64,000 bases of DNA from Branchiostoma floridae (taxonomy: Eukaryota; Chordata; Leptocardii; Amphioxiformes; Branchiostomatidae). The notes below the pieces were generated by a model, which was not told where the DNA came from, did not search any database, and was given only the letters and a program-made list of their open reading frames with translations. Below are positions 14,632-27,300 of this stretch, in pieces. Position numbers and translations under genes: made by a program. How positions within the stretch are numbered: the first letter of the stretch is position 1; every line of letters starts with the position of its first letter. The stretch covers positions 11,690,917 through 11,754,916 of the forward strand of contig NC_049991.1 of assembly GCF_000003815.2 (NCBI RefSeq), written 5' to 3'.

Positions 14632-14731
14632 NNNNNNNNNNNNNNNNNNNNNNNNNNNNNNNNNNNNNNNNNNNNNNNNNNNNNNNNNNNNNNNNNNNNN
14701 NNNNNNNNNNNNNNNNNNNNNNNNNNNNNNN
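14632..14731. other. assembly gap (100 N)
   Basis: Exactly 100 N, the usual placeholder for a gap of unknown size. Open frames crossing it are not meaningful. Confidence 1.
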
Positions 14732-14814
14732 TAGGCCGAGCTAAATTCTTGATTTGTAAAGGGGGCTTTAAAGTTACTTAACTCCGTGTAGGATAGTTCT
14801 GAAGAGTTAAGTTC

Positions 14815-15430
14815 AGATCGTACACGGTATTTGTGTCCGTATAACGTGCTAGAGGTCAAAACCATAGACGATGGGGGGATCATATCTATTACTGTACGTC
14901 AACATTGGAACCCTTCAAAGTTGGGCTCTTTCGGTCATTGCGAAAGATCAAACAGAACAGATAGCAGATCAATGGGGGAAGGAGATAGGAGAACTCTAAC
15001 TCTACCGGCCCTGATCAAATACTACCTGCTCAGACCTGTATTTCGCAGTCACTTTTTTGGAGATCGTATCGTGTGCAAACTACACCACCATGCCTCGGAG
15101 CTTTGCTCTGGCGTTCCCCTCGCCGGTACTATGTATTTAAGCCCCCGTGAGGGAAAGGGGCCCTGGCGTTGCAAGCCAAACATATAGATCCTTAGGCATT
15201 TTTATTCCGGGCAAGTAGCCCGCACCAGCCTCCATAGTCCTATAAACAAGGCATATAATTTAGATGTCCATACTTGGTGGTGTACAGAAGCCAATGTTTG
15301 CACACACGTTGCCGAAATGAAAGTCGGTGTTAATGTCCACTGTATTAGATATGATCACCCCACTCTCTATGATCTTGACCTCTACCAAGTTGTACGGACA
15401 CAAATAAGGTGTATGCGACCTGGACGTGAC
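14815..15430. repeat. inverted repeat flanking ~350 bp
   Basis: The sequence at about 14825-14900 (TTTGTGTCCGTATAACGTGC and following) is found again in inverted orientation at about 15330-15410 (reverse strand TTTGTGTCCGTACAACTTGG, then AGAGGTCAAGATCATAGA and GATCATATCTA). This is a foldback structure beside the N gap, probably a non-autonomous DNA transposon. The gap hides its full left side. Confidence 0.6.
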
Positions 15431-16212
15431 ACTTGAGAACTGGCCTCTTCGAAGGTAGGCATCTTTCAGGACTGTACAATCGTTTGCCTGTGGTTTTCCT
15501 TTCATTTTTCGACGCAAGGTTTGCAATCTGGTTTGTTCCCGGTGCTGTAACCTAGAAGGCTGGGTCACCTGCACCGGCTACTTGCAGGGCCTTTCTGTTT
15601 TCTTTCACGTTACGATTGAAACTCCTAAGGAAGTTGATAGGCATGTTTGTTAAAAAGGCTATAGATAATAGAATAGGCATTTAGTATTCTGTACTGATCT
15701 AACATCTCTTAATGCGATTGAAACGAGTGACTCATCATGAATTTGCATCATTGATTATGCAAATTGTGTCCTTATCTGCAGAAATCATAACAGTCACAAC
15801 CCAAATTGTAAAAAATATGAAGGACCAATGAGGTTCTTTAACCTCCCTAGGACTCATCTTGGTGAAGATTTGAGACTATATAATTGATCTGCATGATTAA
15901 GTTGTATGTCTGATAAAGTTCACCTTAAAATGAAATTTCCATCTTTGACCGACAAAGAATTATGGCTTCTTATCAATTATGCAAAGTACGTCTCCGTATG
16001 ATATGATTGATATCTATCGATATTTCACTTTCTCTATTACACGTCACATTCTAGAGTGCATTGGATTCATAGTTTCCGTGTTAATTATGAAAATGAGACA
16101 TCGCACCTGGCGAGACAGTATCTCTTTACACGTCTAAGGTGCACAGTGCCTCATCCCTGCTGTCAACATTGCATCCAATAATCTACGTTTGGAACATTGC
16201 TAAAACATATCG

Positions 16213-16809
16213 CTAGGTGGCGCTTTTGCCACCACAAGCAAACAGATCAAGGGCATTATATAAAACGTCCTTGAACAGATGTTTCCAGAACTTGTCATTC
16301 CATTTTCCAATATTGAACAGGGATAACATACAAGACACGGGATTTGTGCGATTGAAAATACAGTACCAGTCACATTGTATGACCATGTTGAATAAAACGC
16401 TTCGCCTTTCGCTTAACATTAACCAAGGAGCTCCTTGCATTAACAACGCAAAGAAGAATTCTAGACAAACGGTTAACTTGCCTGGTACTGGGTATGCTGC
16501 GTCACACTGTCGAATCCAAAGTACTCTGACAGTTCTTCCCAACCGCTCACAAAATTTTGCCCCGTCATTCTCGTCCAAGTTATTCCAGAAGCCCGTCTCT
16601 GCATTTTTTAGGAAAGCTGTCCGCGAAAACTTAAGAAAACTGCAAGTTTTGTTCGCCTGATGTAACAAAACGCACGAGATGCTCACGGACCACGCGACAA
16701 TAAGAATGCAACACCTGTTGAACCTGACGTCATCGCGCGGAAAATTTGAATATAACTTGAAGTGATTAGACCCGGGGCGTTTTTGATTGGCTGATGTTTG
16801 TGTTATCAC
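16213..16809 (-). CDS. hypothetical open frame, 198 codons, possible membrane-anchored protein
   Basis: I do not recognise this frame. It runs uninterrupted for 198 codons in AT-rich spacer and has an N-terminal hydrophobic stretch (CCILIVAWSVSISCVLL, about residues 33-49) preceded by basic residues, which would suit a signal anchor. Cysteines and tryptophans are frequent in the rest. The opposite strand is also open for 147 codons, so the length may be chance. An inverted CCAAT (ATTGG) lies just upstream near 16785. It may be a first exon, a pseudogene or nothing. Confidence 0.2.
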   Translation of the reverse strand: MITQTSANQKRPGSNHFKLYSNFPRDDVRFNRCCILIVAWSVSISCVLLHQANKTCSFLKFSRTAFLKNAETGFWNNLDENDGAKFCERLGRTVRVLWIRQCDAAYPVPGKLTVCLEFFFALLMQGAPWLMLSERRSVLFNMVIQCDWYCIFNRTNPVSCMLSLFNIGKWNDKFWKHLFKDVLYNALDLFACGGKSAT

Positions 16810-18357
16810 TTAAACACGTTTTACAAGCGCTGGCTCGTCTCACTTAGAATGTTTAGATTTATGGCAACAATGTCCCCAGAGTACAATATTTTCTGAGTAC
16901 ATGTATCATTCAATGAACATGGCACGGGTAAACTCACTTCATAGGCCCTGTGAGAATTTGGTCATGCGCCACCCATTGTGCACCATTGTCAACAGACGGG
17001 AACGCACTAGCATGTTCGCACTCTCGGACTTGTCCCAGCTATAACATCGTGCTGTTTTCATCAGTATCTAAATGAGAAAACACTTTGACATTAATCACTA
17101 CTTGTTACCATTTGGAGAAATAAAATTTAAATCTTATTTGACTTTGGAATTGATTTTGGCATTCTACAATATCAGCATCATTTCCGATATTTTTTGCATA
17201 CAGCAGATATTTTATCACTTTGCAGGTGCTTTGTACAAGTTTCAGTAACTTAAAATTTTGGAAACGGACTAAAATTGTTGCGCGCACGGATGTCATCCAT
17301 ATACTCAAATCAACATGGCTACAAAATCTATCAGGCATTAGAAAGTACTTCACAGTGGTAGTCTTTGTGATGATTTAATTCATGTAGCTAGAAAATGCAG
17401 AAACATGTAGGAAAAAAAAAACATATTATAGGTCATACTATTGCCGGATTGAAGTAACCAAACCTGTCCGATGTAAAATCCATTTTGTCCAAGACAATGT
17501 AATAACAGTCTTGTTAAACAAACTCATTGGTCATAGATATTGACATTGTTATCATAGTGGCCTTTTACAACATCACTTACATAGAATCTTATATTCTATA
17601 ATTCTGTGGATCAGGTATTGCTACAACCTTTCTTCTGTTGCATGTAACATCTCTATGTCAGTAGTCAAAACAGTTGTATCTTTTCCGAAAACCATAAAGT
17701 TACAGGTAATACACATGTATTTCTTACAAAGATATCATTACACATCACACTTACTTTCAATAGTGATCTGCTTTTAATATTTTCATTGAAAGTGACATTA
17801 CTGGCATCAATGTATCAAAGGGATTTTCAGAATTAGCACCAACTTCTGCCAGGATTATTACACAATGCTAATAAAGTACTTTTCTTGCCACAAAGTAGCA
17901 GAACAATAAATAAAACCTTTACATAACATATGCTTATATACAGAGTGAAAACCTGTGCCAGTAAACAACAAAACAGGAGTCTACGTCTAACATTATGAAA
18001 GTCTTTCAGAAAGATTTACAAAATACCAGTCCTTTTACGTGCCAGTCTATAACTATAGTGCCTGTTGGCATATACAGCTACATGAGTAAAGGTAATTTAC
18101 AAGCCACCGACAGCACAAAGCACAAGACTTAATATTATGGTGATATTGCACCTTGATACTTTCCTTGATCTTTCCCTGCTAAGCTGCCGTTCAGACACCA
18201 ATCTGTGTTGTTTCATGATTACGAAGGCTATAGCTAACGATAACATCTCAAATACTATCAATCCACATTACACTAATGCCTCTGAAAGTTTGAAAAAGAC
18301 AATAGAATCTTCTAATGGGATATTTTTTGACAGAAATGGCAGTGATCCCAGCTAGCA
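16810..18357. other. spacer, includes presumptive CSB 3' untranslated region
   Basis: AT-rich sequence downstream of the CSB stop codon on the minus strand. Near 17285-17335 it carries a GGATGTCATCCAT...CAACATGGC motif matching an end of the 874-bp transposon at 33461-34334, so a related copy lies here. No clear polyadenylation signal could be assigned. Confidence 0.4.
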
Positions 18358-21300
18358 TCATCTGAAGTCTGGTTTGAGTGCCCAAACACCATTCCCTCCA
18401 GGGCCTCTGTGGAAGGTACAGATTCTATTCAACATGGAACGGAACACCACATTCTTATTGGTCCCTAGCTTCCCCTTGAACTCATCCAGAAGCTCATCAG
18501 TGGTAGCCTGTCCATCAGTGCTTGCCTGGAAAGCGATGTAGTTCCTGATTTCTACGATCATCTCATCATACTCGGACCCAGCTGGTGCAGTGGGTGCTTC
18601 CTGGCTGTTGTCTTCGTCTCCGCTCTCGTTGCCAGCTTCCAGCGACAGTTTGATGTGATTTCGAAGGCGCATCTGGTTGAGGAGGCTTTCCGAGGAGACA
18701 TCTTCTGCGGAGGATTTTGTGCCGGCCACATGGCCACTGAAGTGCTTCTTCTTTGGGATGACAAACTTGGCAGCCTTGGTCTCGGACTTTCCGGAACCAG
18801 AAGCACCAGCTGCTGCTGAGGTTCTCTTCTTACCAAACCTTGGCCTGTGGAGACAGAACGGGATATCAGAACAACTAATCAATGATGCAAGTGCTGTAAA
18901 TGCCGAAACGTTCGCGGTGGTTTAATGTTCATGGTTTTCATGGTGGCCACTTTACTGAGAACTTAAAACCACCGCAAAAAGTCCTTTTTCCCACTACCAT
19001 GAAATTAAATCCCTGCGAACTTAAATGCATTTACAGTAATGTCTACTCTATTGATCCTATTCCAGAAATCTGCAATTTTCACAAGCCATCATCAACTCAA
19101 ACCTAGCAGAGTATAAACAACAGAATCTGATGGTTGCAATCTGCACTTACTTCTGCTTGACACCAGGGGGCGCTCCTGATCCACCGTGTCTGCCTGTCCA
19201 GGTCGGCACACCCGACGTGGCCCCCAGACACTGCTGCCTGGTCCGCTTCAGGGCCCTGGCCGCCTCCTTGGCCACCCTGTCGGCCTCGCCCTCCACCAGC
19301 AGGTAGTCTGGGTTAGAGGACATCATGATCTTGTCATGCTGCAGGGCACTGTGAACACCTGAAACAAACCGCTGTGTTAATCATACAACTCTACACATAA
19401 CAAAGGGTCTGGGTTAGAGGACATCATGATCTTGTCATGCTGCAGGGCACTGTGAACACCTGAAACGAACCGCTGTGTTAATCATGCAACTCTACACATA
19501 AGAAAGGGAACACACAAAATATGTTAGGCATACAGCCAGATGTTGGTTTTGTGACACTATTATGAATGTGCTTTCCTTAGTCCAGATTAGGACCTGCGAT
19601 GGTCATCACTACTTTATTCAACAGGTGACCATCAAAATGGCTAGAAGAACACACCTGTAAACATTACATACTAGTACCGTCAAATGTATTCCTTAATGTT
19701 AGCTGAGCACTACCATCTAGTTACAAGTAGCTATAGTACTTGGCTCTAAGAATACAGAACTTGAACTGATTAACTAAGAACATCTTTCTGTTTATGAAAT
19801 TATCATGAACGTTGAAAGGTACCACTCTCCAACTTAAATTAAGTACTATTCACACCATATGACAACCCCTAACCTGACTTTTTGAAGAGTTTCTTCAGGA
19901 CATACTCCTCAGTAGCCTTGTGTGAGCCCTCTTCCTCCTCTTTAGCTGATGACTGGTATGCTGAGTGACGAGCCAGGTATTCTATCCTCTCTCCTTCCAA
20001 AGCTGAAAAGCACAATCACAACTAAATTAAGACTTGTCTATCTCAACCTTAAATAACTAACAAATTGGTTTATCCTTGGGATAGAGCTTTTAAGTGACTG
20101 ATACAATACTGACACAAACTAGAGACAGAGATATCAGAAGATCTACACACAAGAATCAATGTTTCTTTCCTAACAAATATTGGTCTATTAAACAAACGTA
20201 CCTGCATCCTTTCTCTTCTTTTTCTTTAGTTTCTTTCCCCGCTCACGAGATGTTGATGGCTTGCAAGTTTTCAATTTGGCAGTGGTGGCAGATTTCTCTG
20301 GAATGTCAGTCTGTGAGGTAGATACTTGGTTCAATGCCTGAGTGTCCTTGGATGACTTCTGGCTGTCTTCTATAGCACCATTATCTACATGCCTGTGCTC
20401 TTTGCTCTTGCTTTCACCTGCTTCAGCTCCATTACAGCCGGGACTGCTGCCAGCATCACCATTGGCTGACACTTTCTTCATCACTGAGTTTAACGTAGAA
20501 TTTCCCAGTTTCCATTTTGCCAACAGTCTGCTGACAGTTGCCTTGTCCTTAGAGCTGTCTGGTGTGGAAACTTTCTCTGCTGTTTTCTGTTTCCTTCTGT
20601 TGGGCAATAACTTCACATCAGGTTTTGGTACCTTCCCTGCATTCTTTGCCTTCCTCATGTCAACTTTAACCTCTGACCCTGTGCCAGCAAAGATGGCGCC
20701 CGTCTCCGTGCCTTCCTTGTTGTCATCACAGGTCAGGGTGAACAGCTCGTACATGTCGTTGGACTTGAAGAATCGCCGCTGCCGAGGGTCCTTCAGCACC
20801 CTGTTGGTGAGGAACTGTTTGAAGATCTGTCGGTGGTAGATCTTCTCCTCAATGGTCCCAGTGGTGAGGAGGCGGTAGATGGTCACATCCTTGCTCTGGC
20901 CGATGCGCCAGGCCCGCTCGCGCGCCTGCATGTCCGTGCTGGGGTTCCAGTCCGGGTCGAAGATGATGACACGGTTGGCTCCGGTAAGGTTGACCCCCAG
21001 GCCGCCAACTCGAGTGGTCAGCAGGAAGACAAAGATGGAGGTGTCCTGCAGAGATAAATCATTCAAAATCAAGTTCAAGTCCAACTGTCCTGTAGGCTAC
21101 TGACAAATATTACATGTAAAATCTCTATATGCAAATATACTTATGAAGAGAGCTTTCTATTGCTTACAGCCCAACCACGTGTTAAAAAAATGTACATGTA
21201 TATGTTTATTTTTGATTGAAAAGAAGCTGATGAAAAAAATTTGGCTAAAAATGTATATGTATATATTGTTGATGATTATACATGTATATCATTTAAACAC

Positions 21301-24300
21301 ATTAGAAACATATGAATTGTACCTTGTTGAACTTGGTAATTTTGGGTTGTCTGGATGAGATGGTTGTTGTTCCATCCATCCTCATGTAGGTGTAGCTCTG
21401 GTCCTGGACAAACTCCTCCATCAGGTCCAGCATCTGGTAGGAGGAGGATGGGTACAGTTTATCTCAAACCTCATCATGACAACAGAGTAATCCTACTCAT
21501 ACACTCACTAACACATTAAAATACATCAAACTCTCCAATTTTCATCTATTTCTAAACGTTCACCACCCCATTTCTGCCACCATCTACATAACAGGTGAAC
21601 ATCATCTTTTCAAGATGTTCACCTGATGACCTTACTGTGAGCTTGGATCCACTCACCTGAGGATTCATGACAACTCTTTTGATAACTGTTATGTGTTCTG
21701 AAAAGTCCTTGAGGCATTTCTCCATTTAAGCATTGTTGGCATATTGAGGAAGCTTTGAATACAAGTAAGAGCTACACAGTTACAACCCTAAGACCTGAAT
21801 CTGTTTGTTGAATGTTGCCCTACCTGTTTGCTCTGAGAGAAGAGCAGCACCCTGTGGCCCTGTTTGTGCCACATCTTCAGCAGGGTGTTGACGACGATCA
21901 TCTTCCCCGAGCGTTTCCAGTACCCGTAGTGCTGGTCCTTAGTCAGGGTGCTCTCGTCTGTCCCCACCATGATGCGGGGCCCTCCCGTCACCAGGTCAGG
22001 GTGGTTACAGATCTTCCTTAGAGTTATCAGGCCTGCAAACACCTACATGGACAAGTTTGATAAGACATATCAGTGAATGAAAATATGCCTAAATAATACA
22101 TGTAGAGAGCAACAGCAATACTCAGTCACTCACACACTATCCTGTTTATAGCCTGGTGCTCCCTATCAGGCAAGGGTTACACATGCTTGCATGCAGATCT
22201 GGAGATTTGATGGCAGCAACCTACTGTAAATTCATCTATTTTTATGAGGATTACTTCTGGAAAAGGGGAAATAAATTTTACTGTGTCTTAAGTTTGCAGT
22301 TGCAAATATTCCATATTTTGGTACATATACAATGTATAATACTGGTACATTGTAATACAATACATTGGAGTTGCATATAGATGTACTAGTATTTAGGCAA
22401 AGACACCACAAGAGTTTCTATCCAAGCAAAATTGAAAATACTTTCAAGTTGGACCTATGTTCTTCAACAAGGTAACAAACTCCTTCTACCTGATACTGCC
22501 CATCCAGTATCTGCTGACATTCCCTGGAGCCCAGATAGTCCTTGTATGCCTCCTTCTGTTCCTCAGTTATTCTGCAGAAGAGCACCTGAGAGGAATATTG
22601 AATATATGAGACAATAGGCCAAATGGGAAGTTCATCCAACAACACAAATAGCACTACTTTTTATTGCCATGCATAGTCAATATAAGGATTGGTACATTGT
22701 AGGTAAAGGTCCTATAGCCCTTGAGGACATAGGGGCAGTGAGTTGTTTATCTACTGTGTCTACAGCATGGTATTGAAAGACTGAGCCCAATCTCTCCTTC
22801 CACTGCCTTTTACCATACCAACCAATGTTAGGTAACCATTTTCACACCTTGGTAGAGTGGTGAAGGTCGCATAAAGAGCCTGTCTAAAGGACCCAACGTC
22901 CAGCAAGGAACATCAAGAATTGAGCCCGTGACCCCTTGACATCTGCTTACCTTGCCACTTAGCCATGCAATGCCACATAATGCTAACGACACAACAAAAC
23001 ACAACACAATACAACAAATCACCTGTTCGCTCTTATTGGGCAGATTCAAGTTCATCTTGACGTCATTCTTCATCCTCCTGAGCAGGTAAGGGTTGATGGT
23101 GTCTCTCAACACACAGGCACACTTATAGGCTGTCTGGACCTGTAAACAATGAAATACAAAAACCCTTTCATTATAGCACGCACCACAAAACAAGTGCCTT
23201 AATTCATCACTTTCTTAAATATTTTCCACAAATCAATAGTGAATCTTGAACATCCTTGAATCTCATACATGTATCTTGTCAGCAAAGTTCAGACTTTAGC
23301 ATTGATGCAATACAAGCCCACAAACATTCTACACAAGTCACCACAACCCATATACAGGTATATGATAATCTAACAACAGCAGATTTAGAATTATGTCTTC
23401 AAATAGAGCACATCTACCATGGAAGGTGTTCTTACCTGTACAGGTGTAGCATTAGCGTATCCTCCCTGAGTGATGGGTACTGAGAACTGCTCCATGAACA
23501 CCGGCAGTGTCCCCAGCTTCCCAGGAAACACGAAGTCACACAGGGACCACAGCTCCCGCAGGTTGTTCTGCATGGGAGACCCTGACAGGATGATCCTGGA
23601 GAACAGAGCATTGCCACAGTGAGATGCATAAATAATAACGCTTAACAGGATTTCAAATGTTCTAGTGTTATAAAATGTCAACAATGAAGACATGCTTACA
23701 TTCTTGATGATTGTGACAATACAAGAGATGACAAATATTTGTCTAGCACTTCCATACAGTTCAACAGTAGCCTGGGTACCATTCAGATAGTAGTTCAATC
23801 TGACGTTTACTACGTACAGTCGCTTCTCTGCTATTCTGTCTGGGAACCTTGACATTTGTAGGTTGAAATTTGTACGAGGGCGCTGATTGTTCCCTACATA
23901 TCAGCGAATGGAGGAATGGGTTCAAGCGCTCACTCAAAAAGGCATTCCAACACTTAGGCTAGTTCAGCTACGGAAATTTTAGGAGAATTGGTGGTTTATC
24001 ATTGGACCAGTAACAGGCAGTGCCAGTATTAATGCTGTTTGTACCTGTGAGGGGTTCTGAACTGTTTACAAGCCAGCGTGACTTTAGCATCAGGGTTCCT
24101 GATCTTGTGCCCCTCGTCCAGGATGACGTAGTGCCAGTCGTAGTGCAGGAGGGAGTCCTGTCTCAGGTTCACCTCCTGGTATGATGTCACCAGCACCCCA
24201 CGATCACGGGCGATCTCACGGATCAGCCGGTCCTGATAAGACAGTGCACACAGTGCTTAATGACTTTTCTTTTACAAAGTTTCAAATATATGATACTTCA

Positions 24301-27300
24301 GCAACCTAAAATCTATGGAGACTTTACATTTACAATAATGCTAGGCAGGCATTTCAGTTAGTAACATTACAAGCTGGGACAGCATTCTATTACATGATGT
24401 AAGGAAGCATTTTGAGTTAAGATGAGCCATGTTCAGGAGGACCCTGACGTTTGTAAGGCTGTGAAGTTACCTTGGATGTGGTGAAGGTGCCAGACTCGTG
24501 CAGTATGGCAACTCTAACACGAGGGAACCAGGTGTGGAACTCACGAACCCACTGGTGCAGCACTGTCACAGGAGCAACCACCAGGCATGGGCCCAGACCT
24601 ATATATCTGTGCAACAATAACACACAGGTTAGTCAAAGTGTGTTTAACTATCACAATCACTGTAGAGGAATACTCTTAGCTGACACTGCTGTTAGTGTCT
24701 TCATCTTCTTTGTGTTTAGGTGGCCACCACCATCATCTTGTTGATGTTTCTGCCATACTTATCAGTAGTGCTGGTGCAAAAGGTTTCAGGTAATGGTAGG
24801 TCTTGAAATTGGGGGTCTACTGTAAGTGTTAGTGTAGATGATGTCTTACTTGGTCATGATGCCCCTGTTCCTGACGTTGCCGTACTGCAGGCCGTACAGG
24901 AACACGATGGCCTGGATAGTCTTGCCCAGCCCCATCTCATCCCCCATGATGCCTCCTGCCTGCTGACTGTGCAGCTCCCATAACCACCTCACACCTGTCT
25001 GCTGGTACCTGGGACAGAACATGGGTTAAGTCGTACAGTAATGTTGATTCACCTTTATCTATGGGGCAACCTATATCTGTTGCTTTTAGATATGCCAAGT
25101 TGACAGGCGGTGGTTTCAAACTGCAGTAGTTTGATGAAAGAATTACAATTCAAAGCCACCTTCCTTCGACTTGATATTCCTCAATACCCCTTTTCAAAAG
25201 CAACAGATAGCAGCAACAAAGCAACAATAGATCTGACAGCCACCTCTCCTGGTATTCTACAAAGACAACAAATACATGTGTTTGGCAGATGATGCTCTGA
25301 AGTAAACATAAGAGTTTGGAAATGTACTTCTGTGCAACTTGTTTACAGTGCAAATTATATACTCCCAATCTTCATTTTCTACAAGATTAACCAGTCCTAC
25401 CAAAGGGAAAATTCATCACTGAAAACTAAATCCGTGAAATGGCATCTCTATGTCTAACAGTAGACCTACTTATAGAGCTTGTTCCATGTTTCCACTGGCA
25501 GTTTAAACCCCCCATCCATCTCCACATCTGATGTCTCACTCTCACTGTCCTCACCAGCATCATAACGAGCCTGTTTCTGTTGCAGCTTCTCCTTGTGATT
25601 TTGCCTGAACAATTGACATAGTGATCACAATAATTAACAAATGCAGTAAAGCTAAGATGCCACTATAATCATTACAACAAAATTAAGCTTATAATCATTA
25701 CAGCATAATTGAGCTGGAATAGCTCCAGATCTCATTTTCCTCAGGCAATAATAGCATACAGGCATCAATACCAGATACAGTAAAACCTTCCTTACTAACA
25801 AACTTTGCCTTTTAGCAGTCTTCAAGTGTTCAATGTATATGTATTATCTTCTCATTTTTATTCACATTACATAAAAGGCCAAACAGATACAGTATACTTG
25901 TTTTGTGTTACATGCAAGAGACTTGTTATGTTTATAGAATAAGGAGAAGAACATGGTATTATGATGTAGAGTCTCTCTATAAAACAAACCTCGACCCACC
26001 TGAGTCTCTTGTGGAAGTACCTGAGGTTCCCATCATCCCTACACCTGTGCTGAGGTTTCTTCTCTTTTCCTTTCTCATCGTCTCCACTGGAGTCAGGGTG
26101 ACCTGCCAGCCCGCTGTAGTCCTGGTTGTGCTTGGACTTCCTCTTCATACCTTTCTTCTTTTCAGATGCATCATCTACGGACAAAAAAGATGAGTCCATA
26201 AGCTTTGTTATACACCGCACATGCACTAGCCAATAATAGTTTTTTATCATCACACATCCTTGATCTCAAAAGATGATATCCTTTGAGTTGCTGATAATAT
26301 GTAATGGATTATATTACAGCATGGCGACAATTTTGTTTTAGCTATGCTCCTGTAGCTGTTATGATCCATCTAACAGACAAAATACATGTATTAGACTACT
26401 AGTAGTAGAAGCTGCTTAATTGCACGGCCTATTTGTCAGTGAATTTCGTGCAATTATCCAGATGGTGCAATAATACGAAGTTATCTAGCTGGACCGCACC
26501 GGTTTGGGATTTGGGGATTCCGTGCAGTTAACAGAAGTTGAGCTATTAACTGGCTTCTACTGTACTACTACCAAAAGTAAGGTAAGGCTCACCAGATACG
26601 TCTCCGATGTCCACATCATCTAACCAGGAGTCCCTCATCTCCTTCTTGGAAGGCACATACTCATCATCACTGCCTGACCAATCACCACCTGACACATCAC
26701 TGTCATCACTGTTACGTATCCTTCCACCCAGTCTGGGACTATTTCCTTTCCTTGTCCGGGGGGATGAACTGTTTGAGGAGTCATTCCACAAGTCTGGTGA
26801 TTCCTGCTTCAGTTTTGCAGGTGAAGATTTGGACTTAACCAGTTTTGGACTGTCAGCAGAGCCTTCTGATGCTGACAAAGACTGTCTTCTTCTATCTTTT
26901 GCCAAGTTTGATGTCTTTTTAGATGTCTTATTTTTCTTGCTAGGAGTCTCTGGCTCCTCACTATTGTTTCTTCGTTTTGGCTTCTGTTTTGTCTGTTTCA
27001 TCATTTTCTTCTTTTGCTTTGACAGTTGGTCTTGCTCAGCTAGGTACTTCTCAAAGTCTGACATGACGTCTGTCACAATTTTCTTTGGTCCTTGAGGTTT
27101 GGCAGCATCGGCTGAGGCAGGGGTGGGGTCAAAGGGCGTGATCTGTCCAGTCCTGATCAGACGTTCCCTCTCAGTCTCCTGCTTATTTGCACCTGACATC
27201 AGGCCTTCCAGTGCAGATACATTATCTGTTGGGTCTGCGGACAGAAAACACCAAACCTCAACAAAGATGCAGACACATGTACATAGACTCCATGCCAGGG

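Larger units (their letters stand above)
12580..16212. other. intergenic region with repeats and one gap
   Basis: No gene recognised. Dispersed TATGCAAAT-type repeat fragments lie near 14505-14560 and 15735-15800. A block rich in TTCGCGG motifs lies at 13600-13690. A large inverted repeat and an N gap are listed separately. Confidence 0.5.

Noticed and set aside
14544-14883. Frames crossing the N run
   Set aside because: They depend on undetermined bases.
18558-20839. Long open frames antisense or out of frame to CSB exons
   Set aside because: They mirror the coding exons and have no homology or splice logic of their own.
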